Assembly: GCA_037043235.1 (NCBI GenBank)
Contig: JAWRVZ010000052.1
Coordinates: 1,735,001 to 1,799,000 of the forward strand
DNA: 64,000 nt
Origin: Rhodeus uyekii
Taxonomy: Eukaryota > Chordata > Actinopteri > Cypriniformes > Acheilognathidae
Direction of reading: 5' to 3'
Shown: positions 21,284-31,265 of the stretch, piece by piece
Position numbering within the stretch: position 1 is the first letter of the stretch
Layout: each line of letters starts with the position of its first letter
Made by a program: the position numbers and the translations under genes
The notes under the pieces: generated by a model
What the model saw: the letters and a program-made list of their open reading frames with translations, nothing else
Databases searched by the model: none
Told to the model about the DNA's origin: nothing

Positions 21284-22657
21284 TCAGGGCCTCTTGCTTT
21301 TAGCCTTCTTGCCCTGCAGAATGACCCTCAGGTCGGTCTGCCGGCCAGGAGGCTGAGGCTGAGGTTGCTGACCCGAAGCCCTCGCTTTCTTTTGTCGGGG
21401 AGGCTGACGAGTCGCAACGCTCAACTTCTGCCCAGTGCGGTAAGAGGAGGTACTGGGCTGTGGATGGAACGCGGTTTGTGAACCCTGTGGGCGGCGTGGA
21501 AGGATCTTTCTGAACGCCGCCTCTTGCTTGGCAGCCTCCTGAAACCTCTCAACCGCTAACTTAACTGCGTCGCCGAAGAGGCCAGGAGGCGTCAGAGGGG
21601 CGTCCAAAAGAATGTTCTTATCATTCTGGCTGAGCATTTTTAGGTTAAACCATAAATGTCTCTCGGTGGCTACTAGGGCTGCCATAGATTGGCCAATAGA
21701 GGCGGCCTTCTCCCTAGCAGCCCGGAGAGAAAGATCCATCGCCCTCCGCAGTTCCGCTACTGCCTCTGGCCCAATACCTCCGCCCTCGTCAAGATCTGAG
21801 AGGAGCTCCGCCTGGTAGGCCTGCAGCATGGAAGACGTGTGGAGGCATGCTGCAGCCTGACCAGCCGATGAGTATGCTCGCCCCACCAGCGATGACGTAA
21901 CTCTAAGTGGTTTGGTGGGGAGCACTGGTGCCTTTAGGGGCTGCGGTGAGTGAGGAGCCAAATGATTGGCCAAGGACTCCTCTACTCTAGGCATTGCCCC
22001 ATATCCGCGTTCTTTAGCTCCCACCAGGGAGACATAAACAGCGGTCTCGCTGTTATGCACCATGTGGGAGGCGGGCCTATTCCAGGACCTCGACACCTCA
22101 GTGTGGAGGTCGGGGAAAAAAGGCAGACACCGGCGCTGAGGTGGTACTCTAGACGGCAAAAAGTGCTCGTCTAGTCTGCTCTTTGGACGAGCATCCCTCC
22201 GCTCAGCCGGCCACTCGAGGCCCAGCCTAGCGGTGGCGCGAGTCACCACCTCCAGCAACTCATCTGACGCTGGTGAGGGGGCTGGCGGAAACTCCTCATC
22301 AGCGTCGATACTAACAACGTCCAGTTCCTTGTAACTGGATAGCTGCAGTATCGCCTCGTCAGGGTCGGAAGAAACCGCCACTGGGCGTGCTTCCGATGCC
22401 TGAACAAGGCCAGATCTGCCAGGTAAGGGTGGAGAAAAGGCCAAGCCCGTCTCCGACCCCTCTGACAAGTCCATCTGCCACCCCCATGATCGCAGCCGCC
22501 GCTGGGCCTCAGCCACAGCGGGATCGGAACCACGAGGGCCGCTAGCCTGGGCGGTTTTCCCCGAAAACCGCCAGGCGGGATCGGAGCGTTCGCATATTAA
22601 TTTGCAAACAGTCTGCACAATCAGTGCCCTCGAGCGCTGATCGTGCATGCTCCTCAC
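21284..22657 (-). pseudogene. gag: DIRS gag-like structural protein
   Basis: A 457-aa frame. Roughly residues 35-457 have DIRS gag character: an acidic middle (VVSIDADEEFPPAP), a helical part (SMLQAYQAELLSDLDE, AVAELRRAMDLSLRAA, AVKLAVERFQEAAKQEA) and a basic Gln/Pro/Lys-rich C-terminus (RQPPRQKKARASGQQ). The N-terminal zinc-finger-like part is in another frame (22542-22775, CVACLGEEHARSALEGTDCADC), so a frameshift near 22570 breaks the gene. The C-terminal end lies about 240 bp before the RT start. Confidence 0.82.
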
Positions 22658-22775
22658 CTAAGCAAGCGACACACAAAGCGTGTGTATCCCTTCCCGAAAG
22701 AAAACGGGGACAAGGGGTAACACATCGCCTGAAAACTTGCTCCGCCATATTTCTCTTCACACTCAACAAACACAC
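22542..22775 (-). pseudogene. gag: DIRS gag N-terminus with Cys-rich motif
   Basis: The frame holds a C-x2-C...H...C-x2-C stretch (LCVACLGEEHARSAL and CADC), a zinc-binding-like motif found at the N-terminus of fish DIRS gag proteins. It overlaps the longer gag frame (21284-22657) out of frame. The real reading probably starts here and crosses a frameshift into the longer frame. Confidence 0.7.
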
Positions 22776-22871
22776 GGTGAAATCCCTTTTCTTTTAAACT
22801 AGACTGGGGCTCACACAAACGGCAAATACACAACACGTTGAGCTTAGAGCGCTGTGAAGACACTGAAAGCC

Positions 22872-23020
22872 AACCCGTTTCCGGGTCGTGACGTGCCTTT
22901 ATACTCCCGGGTCATGACGTGATGACGTCATCACGGCGACTTACACTCCCGCACCTGAGTTTGATTGTGCTTCAAGAGACATATACACTGAAGGGTTCCC
23001 AATCGCGTCTCGACGCAGTG
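22872..23020 (-). repeat. DIRS right inverted terminal repeat with promoter motifs
   Basis: Inverted copy of the left ITR. It contains GTGATGACGTCATCAC at 22919-22934 and, on the minus strand, a TATA box at 22897-22905, placed to drive gag transcription leftward. Beyond it, AGTTCCCTTGATAG is duplicated (23023-23052), making the right tip slightly longer than the internal region predicts. Confidence 0.85.
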
Positions 23021-23055
23021 CGAGTTCCCTTGATAGAGTTCCCTTGATAGGGAAC

Positions 23056-23224
23056 TAGCTTTGTGTTTTGTTTTCAGCCTTTCCGAGCTGGCAGACACAC
23101 CAGGAAACTAACTAAATGCAAACAAAATCTAAAAAAGGTGAGCATTTTCTCCAATGTGCCTTTTAAACCAAAGAAAAGTAAATTGATCTAAATAAGAGAA
23201 ATGGGAAAGAAAGATTGAGAACAA

Positions 23225-23260
<36 letters not shown>

Positions 23261-24534
23261 GAGAAAATGGCCAGAGAAGGGGGTTTATTTTCCTGATGCT
23301 GAAGATGTGGAGAAAAATACTCTTTGATATTGTTAATGTTTAATGCACCATAAAGCGCATTACATAGACTACTGAATTCCAAGCACAATAAGGTTCAAGA
23401 AAATACTGGAATATACCATTTCCTGTAAGTGAATTCTTCTCACTCAATATGCTGCATCATTTTTTATGTAAAATGTCAAACAAATAGCATATTTGCAAAT
23501 TGATTGACCTTTTCTTGTCCTGTTTCCAAATTACTCCACAAATGAAAACCGAGCCGTCAACCCACTGCACAGTAATTTAACAAGAAAGCACGGGTTCATA
23601 TCCAGAGAAGGAGCTGGAGCTTAAAGATTTCCTGCAGCTGACACACATTCCGTAGGAATGCATATTCATCTTAGTGTAAGGCTACAGTGTGCAGAACTCA
23701 GTCTAGATTGAGTCATGTCTCATACATTATGTAGGAGATGGGAAGTTCATTTTTCACATCCATTAAAATGAAGTGCAGTAAAGCTAAGAAAAAGTATTAG
23801 TGCTCCATCTCTCCTTTACTGTCCCCATGGGAAAAATGCTTTGCATCTCATGGACTAAAAAAAACTAATACAAACCACTTCCTTCTGGAAAAGTTGGGTC
23901 TGTTAGCTCTTGCCAAAATACAGACATCTAATCCCAATACTTATATATTATGATTAATATGTATGATGTGTAATGTAGAATTGGGGGGTTGTGCACGTTA
24001 GTATGATTAATATCATATAGGAAAAGACAAAGAAATCACCACAAACTTCTCTTTTGTTTTCCATTAAATTCATGTGGGCAATGACAATCTACGGTAAAAG
24101 AACATGGGAAAGAACATTTTGTTGGGCAATCTTGATGTTTCAGTCGAGGAAGAATTATGATTCAAACTTTCTGCCTCTGAGACACAGTGTTTTGGAATAA
24201 TCAGTATAAGCCAACATCCACTGTGTGGAACCGTTTTTGTAATGCAAGTATCATCTTTACTGTCAATAACATTATATTGTGACATATACAGCTATTGCTA
24301 ATCTATTCTTGTCCCAATATTGAGTTCTGTTTTACATTCAGACTTGGTGTTCTGTGTTGTTTTGGAATGGTTGTTGAAAGGGAAAAAATGTGATGGATGA
24401 AACAAGAATGATCTTGTCAAAGTCGTAAATTGCAATACTTGTTTTAATAACTAAGTTTTATTAAAGAAAAGAAATGGTTGGAAACAAAGATCTTGGTTTA
24501 AATTAACTACTGTATACAAACAAATTGAGACTGT
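23056..24534. other. unassigned stretch
   Basis: No gene or recognised element. It contains a (GA)n microsatellite at 23228-23257. The short frames at 23188-23388 and 24070-24285 are low-complexity or featureless. Confidence 0.45.
23228..23257. repeat. (GA)n microsatellite
   Basis: About 15 GA units in a row, giving a Ser-Leu repeat on the minus strand that should not be mistaken for protein. Confidence 0.95.
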
Positions 24535-24760
24535 TACACTTTATTTAAGACATTTTTACATTTGACATGGTTACATTGTTTACTCAAATAAGTACTGAGT
24601 GATATTAATTAACTACATGTTCTTAGAGTTACAGTTAGGTTAGGGTTGGGTTTAGGGTCAGTTACATATAATTAAGCATACTTGTCTGCTATTACCGTAC
24701 TTAGTTTAGGGTTATTTAATATTCAACAATAATATTGATCTGACTGTACTGACACTTAAG
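24535..24760. repeat. palindromic MITE-like repeat
   Basis: Begins near TGTTACACTTTATTTAAG, has TTAGGTTAGGGTTGGGTTTAGGG in the middle in broken form, and ends near GACACTTAAGTAAA. The same style of sequence (TTAAGTGTCTTTAACTACT) recurs at 25870-26810. I place it with the palindromic teleost MITEs but cannot assign a superfamily. Confidence 0.45.
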
Positions 24761-24917
24761 TAAAAGAACTGAACAGGATGTTTTTGTGTGTGTGTGTGCA
24801 GAACTTCTTTACAGATGAAACTTACTACTTTACAGCAGAACTGAATCCACACTGAACTGATTTTAGCTGAACAACAGCCACAACATGTTACTGTTATCAC
24901 AGTAAAGCTTCTTTGAA

Positions 24918-25090
24918 AGTCAAGTCAAGTCACCTTTATTTATATAGCGCATTTTACAATAGAGATTGTTTCAAATCAGCTTTACAGTGGTCACAGGAAA
25001 GCAATAAAAACAAAGTTTGTTTTGGGTGTACAGCCAGATCAGTGATCTGTATTGTATAGAAGTGCTCAATAGATAAAGGTGATTTGATTT
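24918..25090 (-). repeat. L2-like LINE 3' end
   Basis: AAGTCAAGTCAAGTCACC then TTTATTTATATAGCGC matches the 3' terminus of the LINE at 43537. On the minus strand it is the final approx 170 bp of a 5'-truncated copy with a (CTTGA)n tail. Confidence 0.85.
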
Positions 25091-25861
25091 AACTCTCCAC
25101 TTTTTCAATCAAAATACAATATAGTCTACATCATTAAAGCACAAAGCATTATGTTTGGCATACAATATGTACCTTGGATGTAAGGTAAGCTGCTTTGGAT
25201 AAAAGCATCTGCCAAATGCATGAATGTAAAATGTAAAATGTTTTGCAGGTACAGTAATGCAGACCTCTTTGAACAAAACGAGTGCAGGCCCACACAAAGC
25301 CATCCTTATTCCCATTTATTTATTTAGTACAATATACTTTGCAAAAAAATGTCATTCAAAAAGAATGAACTCTATTTCCCCTGTGCCGAGTTTTAAATAA
25401 AAACATCCTCCTACTGAGAGTGACAAAACTTATTTGATGTTCTTAAAGACTTGTCTACTTTAGTGGATTCAAGAAACTTGAGGATAATACCCCTGGATTG
25501 GCGTGCCTAATACTGGATTTCAGATTTAAGGATTTTGAATGATGTAGTGATTCGTTCTGCTGGATTTTACATCTAAACATATTTTTGGCATAACTTGGTG
25601 GTGCCTGTTTAAAATATCCTTCCTCCCTATGTTTTCATTGCTTCTTGAGATAACACCAGTCAAAGCAACTCTTTTACACTTTCCTCTAGCCAAGTGTATG
25701 CTGCTTTGTTATTGGCTTCATGTGAAATATGAATGATGATGACATTTAGCTAACTCACTGCAATTAGAGTTGTGCAATATGTTTCACTGAATCACAACAC
25801 AAGTTCGCACACGCGCACACACACACACACACACACATTAAATACTAAGTTTGTTTTATTC
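25091..25861. other. unassigned, with a LINE tail and an (AC)n repeat
   Basis: 25185-25245 (GCTTTGGATAAAAGCATCTG, then AATGTAAAATGTAAAATG) matches the 3' tail of the Maui/L2-like LINE ending at 15415, on the plus strand. An (AC)n microsatellite lies at 25808-25837. The remainder was not recognised. Confidence 0.55.
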
Positions 25862-26815
25862 ATATTTAGGGTCCCACTGTATATTAAGGTCTATTAACTG
25901 CTATGTACCATATTAACATTGATTAATTAATAATTTATTGTTCACAATATGTGCACTTATTGTGTACACATTGTGTTTTTGTAACACAGGACTCACAGGC
26001 AGGGATCCAATCGCAATGTCTTTATTAAGAATGGTCGTACAGGCAGGGGGTCAGGGCAAAACAGAGAGCAATCGTGGTCAGTAATCCAAGCAGGGGTCAG
26101 GAAGGCAGGCAGAACAGATACAGAAACGTGGTACAGGCGGTGGTCAAGACGGGCAGCAGACAATCATAGGCGTTAATCCAGGCACAGGTCGGGGCAGGCA
26201 GAGAAGGATCAGAAACAGGCAAACAGGCAAAACTGGTAGCGGGCAGACACAGACAGGAATGATAAACGCTTGGAATGACTGCAATAGCAAATCGAGACCT
26301 CGCAGTGAGTGTGTGTGTGAAGCAGTCTTTTATAGTATATGAGATGGGTGACAGCTGGTGAGAACAAACAATCCTGATCGGGTCCAGCTGGTGTGTGTGA
26401 TCAGTCCAGTGTGGTGGCTGCTGGGAAATGTAGTGTGTAGTGAAGTGTCAGTATAAATGTGTGAGCTCCCTCTGGTGGCCAGGGAGGGGAGCACAGAGCT
26501 CATAGTCATAACAGTTTTACATTGTACTTATATATAAAAAAATTATTGCATGTAATTACAACTGTAATTTATGTAATGCTATCTATAATTACACAGCTGT
26601 CTCTTCCCTTACACCTCAACCAACCTTCCTCCTAACATAATTAATCCCATTTATATTAGGTGTCTTTAACTACTATGTACTGCATTGACATTTATTAATT
26701 AATCATTTATTACAATGCACTTATTGTGGACATGTTTTGTTTTGCACTTCATCTTAACATACAAGTACAAAGTAGTTAAAGACACTTAATATAAATAGTA
26801 TATACACTACACTGT
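25862..26815. mobile_element. palindromic MITE-like element split by a solo LTR
   Basis: The left part (TATTAAGGTCTATTAACTG, CTATGTACCATATTAAC) is mirrored by the right part (GTACAAAGTAGTTAAAGACA, CTTAATATAAATAG). A further direct copy of the left end lies at about 26650-26740. The LTR at 25980-26513 interrupts it with a 5-bp duplication. Superfamily unknown. Confidence 0.5.
25980..26513 (-). mobile_element. solo LTR (534 bp), TSD GTTTT
   Basis: Ends are TGTAACACAGG and GTCATAACA, flanked by GTTTT at 25975-25979 and 26514-26518. Minus-strand orientation follows from CTTAATAAAGACAT (from 26022-26035) near the 3' end. The same 3' portion occurs on the plus strand at 37955-38048. No internal coding sequence. 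Confidence 0.88.
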
Positions 26816-27899
26816 TTGCATTAGTGTAGTATACGTTTTTTAATTTATTTAATCATTTAAATTAGTTAGATATTTTTCTTCTTCAGAAGGTGGCTACCTT
26901 TCTGTGGAAAAGAAAAACAGGTCAACAGTTTTGAATTTTTTTTCTGATAATTGCTTTACTTGTAGTTCTGAGTTCAATATATTGATTATCTCAGGTTGGT
27001 TGTATATTATTGAATGCTGAGAGCTGTAATAGCTAAAGTTGTGAAGTGTTTCACACTACAGTTTGAAGCAGCTCAGCATGATTTCCACTATGGGTGGTGT
27101 TGGCATTAAGAAGCCAAAATTAAACTGCTCATTCTCAGATTTTCTGTTGATGGAAGTCGCCGCATTTAGCTCAGCTTTACCGCCCCACAGGGAGCGAGGG
27201 AGATGCTTATACGCTTCTTTTGTAGTACTGCTAAAGTCATCAGACATTGGGAGCCAGAGCCAGATGGTCCGGTGCTATACTTTTGTTGCTTATTTGAGGG
27301 TTAACAGAAATAGATAACCCTCATACATGGTGCACTTCCTGCCACCTATGAAACACAATGCCCTTAAAGCTCAGCTGCATGATATCCAACCCTATTATAT
27401 TGAGTTAAGTGGCAGCAGTCAGAAGAGTTTTGCTTCCTGTAAAACCTTACTTCTGTTGTTCTTTTGCTGAACTTAAGCTGATTCTTTTTCTGTAATTTAC
27501 GATTTTATCCTTCTGTCTCATTCGTATTTAGCCAGTTCTAACTATGAACAACTACTACAAAGATAACCGCTGTGATAATTGTCAGCTTTTTTGGGGATAT
27601 CTCTGTTCTAGTGTTTTACTATCAATTTGTTTTATTGTTCACCACAGTTAGTAACTGATTTGAGTTTCAGTTCATGTGTTTCTTGTTGATTAGTCTCATC
27701 AGTTCCTGTGTTTGCTGTGTTTTTAAGCCCTGTGTTTCTTTCATACTTACTATATTGATTGTTTTGTTCTTAAGACTCTTCAGTGTCTTATTAAGATTTG
27801 AGTTTAAGAATCAAACTCCTACAACTGATGCAGAACTCTTGTCTTGTCAGAATGTCTTGTCTTCAACAAGCCCAAAAGGGTCAATTTCACACATATCTT
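26816..27899. other. unassigned stretch
   Basis: Frames at 27056-27317 (both strands) and 27674-27919 show no recognisable domain. No LTR or TIR boundaries seen. Confidence 0.4.
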
Positions 27900-28205
27900 T
27901 ATCTATCTGCACTTGCTAACACTTGCTGCTCGCATCAAGTTCAAGGCATTGACAGATCTATCACCGGTTCAGCACCTCCTACATCCACTCGCTGCTACGA
28001 GTCTACACATCTACCAGAAACCTGTGAGTGCTAATTAAGTGCTGGCTCATGGTACCATCACAGTGAGGCACAAAAACATTCTGCACAACATTTTCTTTCA
28101 CTGTTCCTTGCTGGTGGGACGATCTCACTGCCTTCATCCTGAATGCACAATCCCTATCAATATTCAAAAGATAGCTGAAATCTCTTCTGTGAGCTCTTAA
28201 CCTCT
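27900..28205 (+). pseudogene. Maui/L2-like LINE RT C-terminal fragment
   Basis: The DNA (ACTTGCTAACACTTGCTGC, CATCAAGTTCAAGGCATT, ... CCTATCAATATTCAAAAG) follows 14920-15180 of the LINE at 12860-15415 throughout. It represents the last part of RT, with stops in every frame. Confidence 0.75.
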
Positions 28206-28902
28206 AATGCTTGCTTGTATCTCAGAATACTTGTATGTCGGGATGCATATATCTCATGGTATTACTGTACTGTTTTACGCCTGCGTTAGAATTATTTGAT
28301 TATGCACCATTTTTTCTTGCTCAGTTACATAATCATTTGCATGCACAATCAAGCTTCACATTTGTGGCCTATGACATGTGGGCTATGTGGCCACACATTC
28401 TTTAATAGTGCTTGAGATAAAATCCTGAGTCCTCTTAGTCTGTGACCGAGACAAGACCAAGTATAAATGTGGTTGAGACCTAGATAAGACCAATACTTTA
28501 AAAAAATGGTCTTAAGACTGGTCTTGAGTACTAAAACACTTCTGCTGGCCCTGGAGACCCAGGCGAGAGCACAGCTACAAGCGCTTGATCCGGAGCCAAG
28601 TGCTAAGGTGGAGCTGGTGAAACTGAGGACAGAAGTGAAGCCAAAAGGAAGGAGAAATCTGATGATGGCCTCTTCCCAGTCCAGTCCAAAAATGTCTGGG
28701 AGCTTCCTTGGATGGATAAAGTTCACCCCTATCCACTACAGTGATGGGCTCATCGTTCAAGGGGCAGGTGACGTTCCAATGGTGAATTCAAATAGATCAT
28801 AGCTGTTCACTGCAATATATCTGGTGAGTTCAAAGCTCATTTCTATTTTGAGGTCCGGTCTTCTGTTAGCAAGGAACAAAAAGACTGATGATGACAGGCA
28901 AG
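28206..28902. other. unassigned; one unrecognised 98-aa frame
   Basis: The plus-strand frame 28506-28802 is hydrophilic, with ALETQARAQLQALDPEPSAK and then VELVKLRTEVKPKGRRN. I do not recognise it. Its position just upstream of an LTR element and its charged helical look would fit a fragment of a retroelement gag or of a gene exon, but nothing decides this. Confidence 0.3.
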
Positions 28903-28907
28903 ACGGT

Positions 28908-29189
28908 TTTCACGGTCACCTAGGACTCTTATTTTGCCTTTTGTCACATGGTTTCAGTTCCAGAACTCTCCGTCACCCATCAGTTTCCATAGTCACTAAT
29001 CATCACAGGTGTTTGTCTTTAGGTTCATCACGGTTAGTATATTTAGTCTCCTTTGTGCACTCTTCAGTTGTCGGTTCTCGTTTACGTTATTGTGTTGCGT
29101 GTGCTTTCTTCAGTGTCGTTTGCTTTAATAAAAGCCTAAAACGGATTATACGTTGTCGTCTTGCCATCATCGCACATGGACCCGTGACA
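28908..29189 (+). repeat. 5' LTR of the non-autonomous element
   Basis: Nearly identical to 30735-31013. It starts TTTCACGGTCACC, with the expected TG changed to TT, and ends CCCGTGACA. An AATAAA lies at 29127-29132. The 3' LTR keeps TGTCACGG and lacks a few bases (CTT near 29060). Confidence 0.92.
29037..29078 (+). promoter_or_regulatory. TATA box and predicted transcript start with self-primer
   Basis: GTATATTTA at 29037-29045 is followed about 30 bp later by GTCGGTTCT at 29070-29078. This 9-mer is the exact reverse complement of AGAACCGAC at 29192-29200, just after the LTR. The spacing suggests the RNA starts at this 9-mer. Confidence 0.65.
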
Positions 29190-29191
29190 GA

Positions 29192-29200
29192 AGAACCGAC
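29192..29200 (+). other. primer-binding site complementary to own 5' RNA end
   Basis: AGAACCGAC, two bases after the 5' LTR end, pairs with GTCGGTTCT at 29070-29078. It fits the self-priming mode of Tf1/sushi elements. I did not recognise a host tRNA 3' end here. Confidence 0.6.
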
Positions 29201-29214
29201 CGCAAAAAAACAGG

Positions 29215-29520
29215 ATGAAAGCGGCAAGGCGGAACGGAGCTGCGGAGAGAAAGCAGGCGGAGGAGCGTCTTCAGTGGTTTGTTAATCAGGGAGATCAACC
29301 GCTGGAGGATTACGTGGAGGAGTTGGCGGAGTTGGTGAGCTGGGGGGACACTAAACTCAACATGCGCTTCTGGGCTGGTTTAAGTGACGAAGCGTGTTAT
29401 CGGCTGGAGCCGGACGAGTGCTGGCAACCCTTCCAGAGCTTTGTTAATCATGTGCTCTATATAAACGGTTCACCATTCTACGTCGGGGAAGCAGACATGC
29501 TCCTGTTCCCTCCACTCGTC
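29215..29520 (+). pseudogene. gag: gag-like N-terminal domain of the non-autonomous element
   Basis: The ATG at 29215 lies 25 bp after the 5' LTR. The first about 100 residues look like a real protein: a basic start, RLQWFVNQGDQPLEDYVEEL, then VSWGDTKLNMRFWAGLSDE and WQPFQSFVNHVLYINGSPF. The helical, aromatic-rich pattern resembles the retrotransposon gag domain; this is by eye. A relative is at 9399-9641. Although the frame stays open to 30579, after about residue 100 it reads as Arg/Ser-rich repeats that are a shadow of the proline-rich frame. The true product is either this short gag domain or a gag-proline fusion through a -1 shift. Confidence 0.65.
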
Positions 29521-30625
29521 AGCCAGCGCCTCATCAGCCAGCTCCGATCCGTGCGCCTCGCCATCCAGCGCCCGTTCCCGCGCCTCGCCGACCAGCGCCA
29601 GTTCCCGCGCCTCACCAACCAGCGCCAGTTGCTGCGCCTCGCCGGCCAGAGCCAGCGCCCGAGATCCGCCCTCCAGAGCAAAACACTGACCTTTGACTTC
29701 CGCCGTGGCCTGAACCGCTGGACTTGCCTGAGCCTCAGGACTGGCCAGATCTCCCGTGGCCCGAGCCGCCTCCGCCAGTGCAGCCGGCCCTCCCAGAGCC
29801 TCCGCCGGTGCAGCCGGCCCTCCCAGAGCCACCGCCATTTCAGCCGGTCCAGCCAGAGCCACCGCCGTTTCAGCCGGTCCAGCCAGAGCCACCACCGGTC
29901 CAGCCATTCCAGCCGGTCCAGCCGGTCCAGCCAGAGCCAGAGCCACAGCCGGCCCTCCCAGAGCCACCGCCGTTTCAGCTGGTCCAGCCAGAGCCACCGC
30001 CGTTTCAGCCGGTCCAGCCAGAGCCACCGCCAGTCCAGCCAGTCCAGCCGGTCCAGCCAGAAGCCGAGCCACCGCCGATCCAGCCGGTCCAGCCAGAGCC
30101 CGAGCCACCGCCGGTCCAGCTGGTCCAGCCAGAGCCCAAGCCACAGCCGGTCCAGCCAGAGCCCGAGCCACAGCCGGTCCAGCCAGAGCCCGAGCCACAG
30201 CCGGTCCAGCCAGTCCAGCCAGAGCCCGAGCCACAGCCGGTCCAGTCAGAACCACCGCCGGTCCAGCCATTCTAGTCGGTCCAGCCAGAGCCAGAGCCAG
30301 AGCCACAGCCGGTCGAGCCAGAGCCACAGCCGGTCCAGCCTGAGCCAGAGCCACAGCCGGTCAAGCCAGAGCCACAGCCGGTCCAGCCAGAGCCACCGCC
30401 GGTCCAGCCGGTCCAGCCAGAGACACCGCCGGTCCAGCCAGAGCCACAGTCGGTCCAGCCGATCCAGCCAGAGCCACCGCCGGTCCAGCCAGAGCCAGAG
30501 CCACCTCCGGTCTTCCCGCCGGCCCAGCCTGAACCATCCAGGGTCCCAGATCCTCCAGCTCCGCCATGGAGGACTATAACATCCAGGACCCCTGATCCTC
30601 CGGTACCACCCTGGAGACCACCATG
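29510..30625 (+). pseudogene. proline-rich repeat protein region
   Basis: In the frame one base back from the gag-like ORF, the sequence reads as Pro/Ala-rich and then as a long series of PEPPPVQPVQ and PEPEPQPVQ units, ending ...PPVPPWRPP. Codons for Trp, Asp and Leu in the first part (LDLPEPQDWPDLPWPEP) and the regular end argue this is the coding frame. It is broken by stops at 29694-29696 and 30273-30275. The repeats come from a 9-18 base unit (CCGGTCCAGCCAGAGCC). The function is unknown. It might form a disordered scaffold or a spacer. Confidence 0.55.
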
Positions 30626-30734
30626 ACTCTCTGCACCGGGTCTCCAGGATGCCCACCACCCCCCACCCTTGTTCTGGGTTTTTTTCGGCGCGAGGTCGCG
30701 CCTTCCGGGGGGGGAGGGGGAGGGGAGGGTGTAA

Positions 30735-31013
30735 TGTCACGGTCACCTAGGACTCTTATTTTGCCTTTTGTCACATGGTTTCTGTTCCAGAACTCTCCAT
30801 CACCCATCAGTTCCCATAGTCACTGATCATCACTGGTGTTTGTCTTTAGGTTCATCACGGTTAGTATATTTAGTCTCCTTTGTGCACTCAGTTGTCGGTT
30901 CTCGTTTACGTTATTGTGTTGCGTGTGCTTTCTTCAGTGTCGTTTGCTTTAATAAAAGCCTAAAATGGATTATCCGTTGTCGTCTTGCCTTCATCACACA
31001 CGGACCCGTGACA
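30735..31013 (+). repeat. 3' LTR of the non-autonomous element
   Basis: Begins TGTCACGGTCACC after the G-rich polypurine tract GGGGAGGGGGAGGGGAGGG at about 30710-30729, and ends CCGTGACA at 31013. An AATAAA lies near 30951. Confidence 0.93.
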
Positions 31014-31265
31014 ACGGTGAGGATAAAGTTCAATTGTATATTTAAATTACAAATCCAACAGGGAACACAGACGAAATGAGAACCGAAACTGAGTGGCATA
31101 TACTCTGAAGGAACGGGTGTGAATGCAGCTGAAAAAACAAATCATTAAGTTTTCACAGTGGCGGAAAACTAACACAAAGAGACACGTGACAGAATGAAAA
31201 CAAACTAAGGTTCTAAATGATGTGAGGGAGGGAGTGGTAAGACCAACTATCGCAGCAAGCCTAGC

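Larger units (their letters stand above)
17835..23055 (-). mobile_element. structurally complete DIRS tyrosine-recombinase retrotransposon
   Basis: The 5.2 kb element has inverted terminal repeats (17881-18021 and 22872-23020), an internal complementary region at 18074-18175, gag, RT, RNase H and a tyrosine recombinase. All are coded on the minus strand. Members of this group replicate through a circle whose ends are aligned by the internal region, and integrate with the recombinase, so no target duplication is expected and none is seen. Frameshifts break gag, the RT-RNase H junction and the linker before the recombinase, so this copy is probably not autonomous. Confidence 0.93.
28908..31013 (+). 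mobile_element. non-autonomous LTR retrotransposon, TSD ACGGT
   Basis: Two direct LTRs (28908-29189 and 30735-31013) bound a 1.5 kb interior. ACGGT flanks the element at 28903-28907 and 31014-31018. The interior has a primer-binding site, a gag-like start, a long proline-rich repeat region and a G-rich polypurine tract (30703-30729). There is no protease, RT or integrase, so it must have been moved by an autonomous partner. A gag-like relic of the family lies at 9399-9978. Confidence 0.92.

Noticed and set aside
24661..24720. TTAGGG-like motifs as an interstitial telomere
   Set aside because: Only a few degenerate units (GGTTAGGGTTGGGTTTAGGG) within a MITE-like repeat common in fish.
28506..28802. 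98-aa ORF as a host gene exon
   Set aside because: No recognised domain, no clear splice sites; left as unassigned.
29470..30354. 294-aa Ala/Gly/Pro-rich minus-strand ORF and the 183- and 195-aa plus-strand ORFs
   Set aside because: They are shadows of the same short repeat unit. Only the frame with a non-repetitive start and end is kept as the likely coding frame.
29770..30560. CRISPR-like regular repeats
   Set aside because: The units are 9-18 bp with no unique spacers of constant length; it is a coding minisatellite in a retrotransposon of an animal genome.
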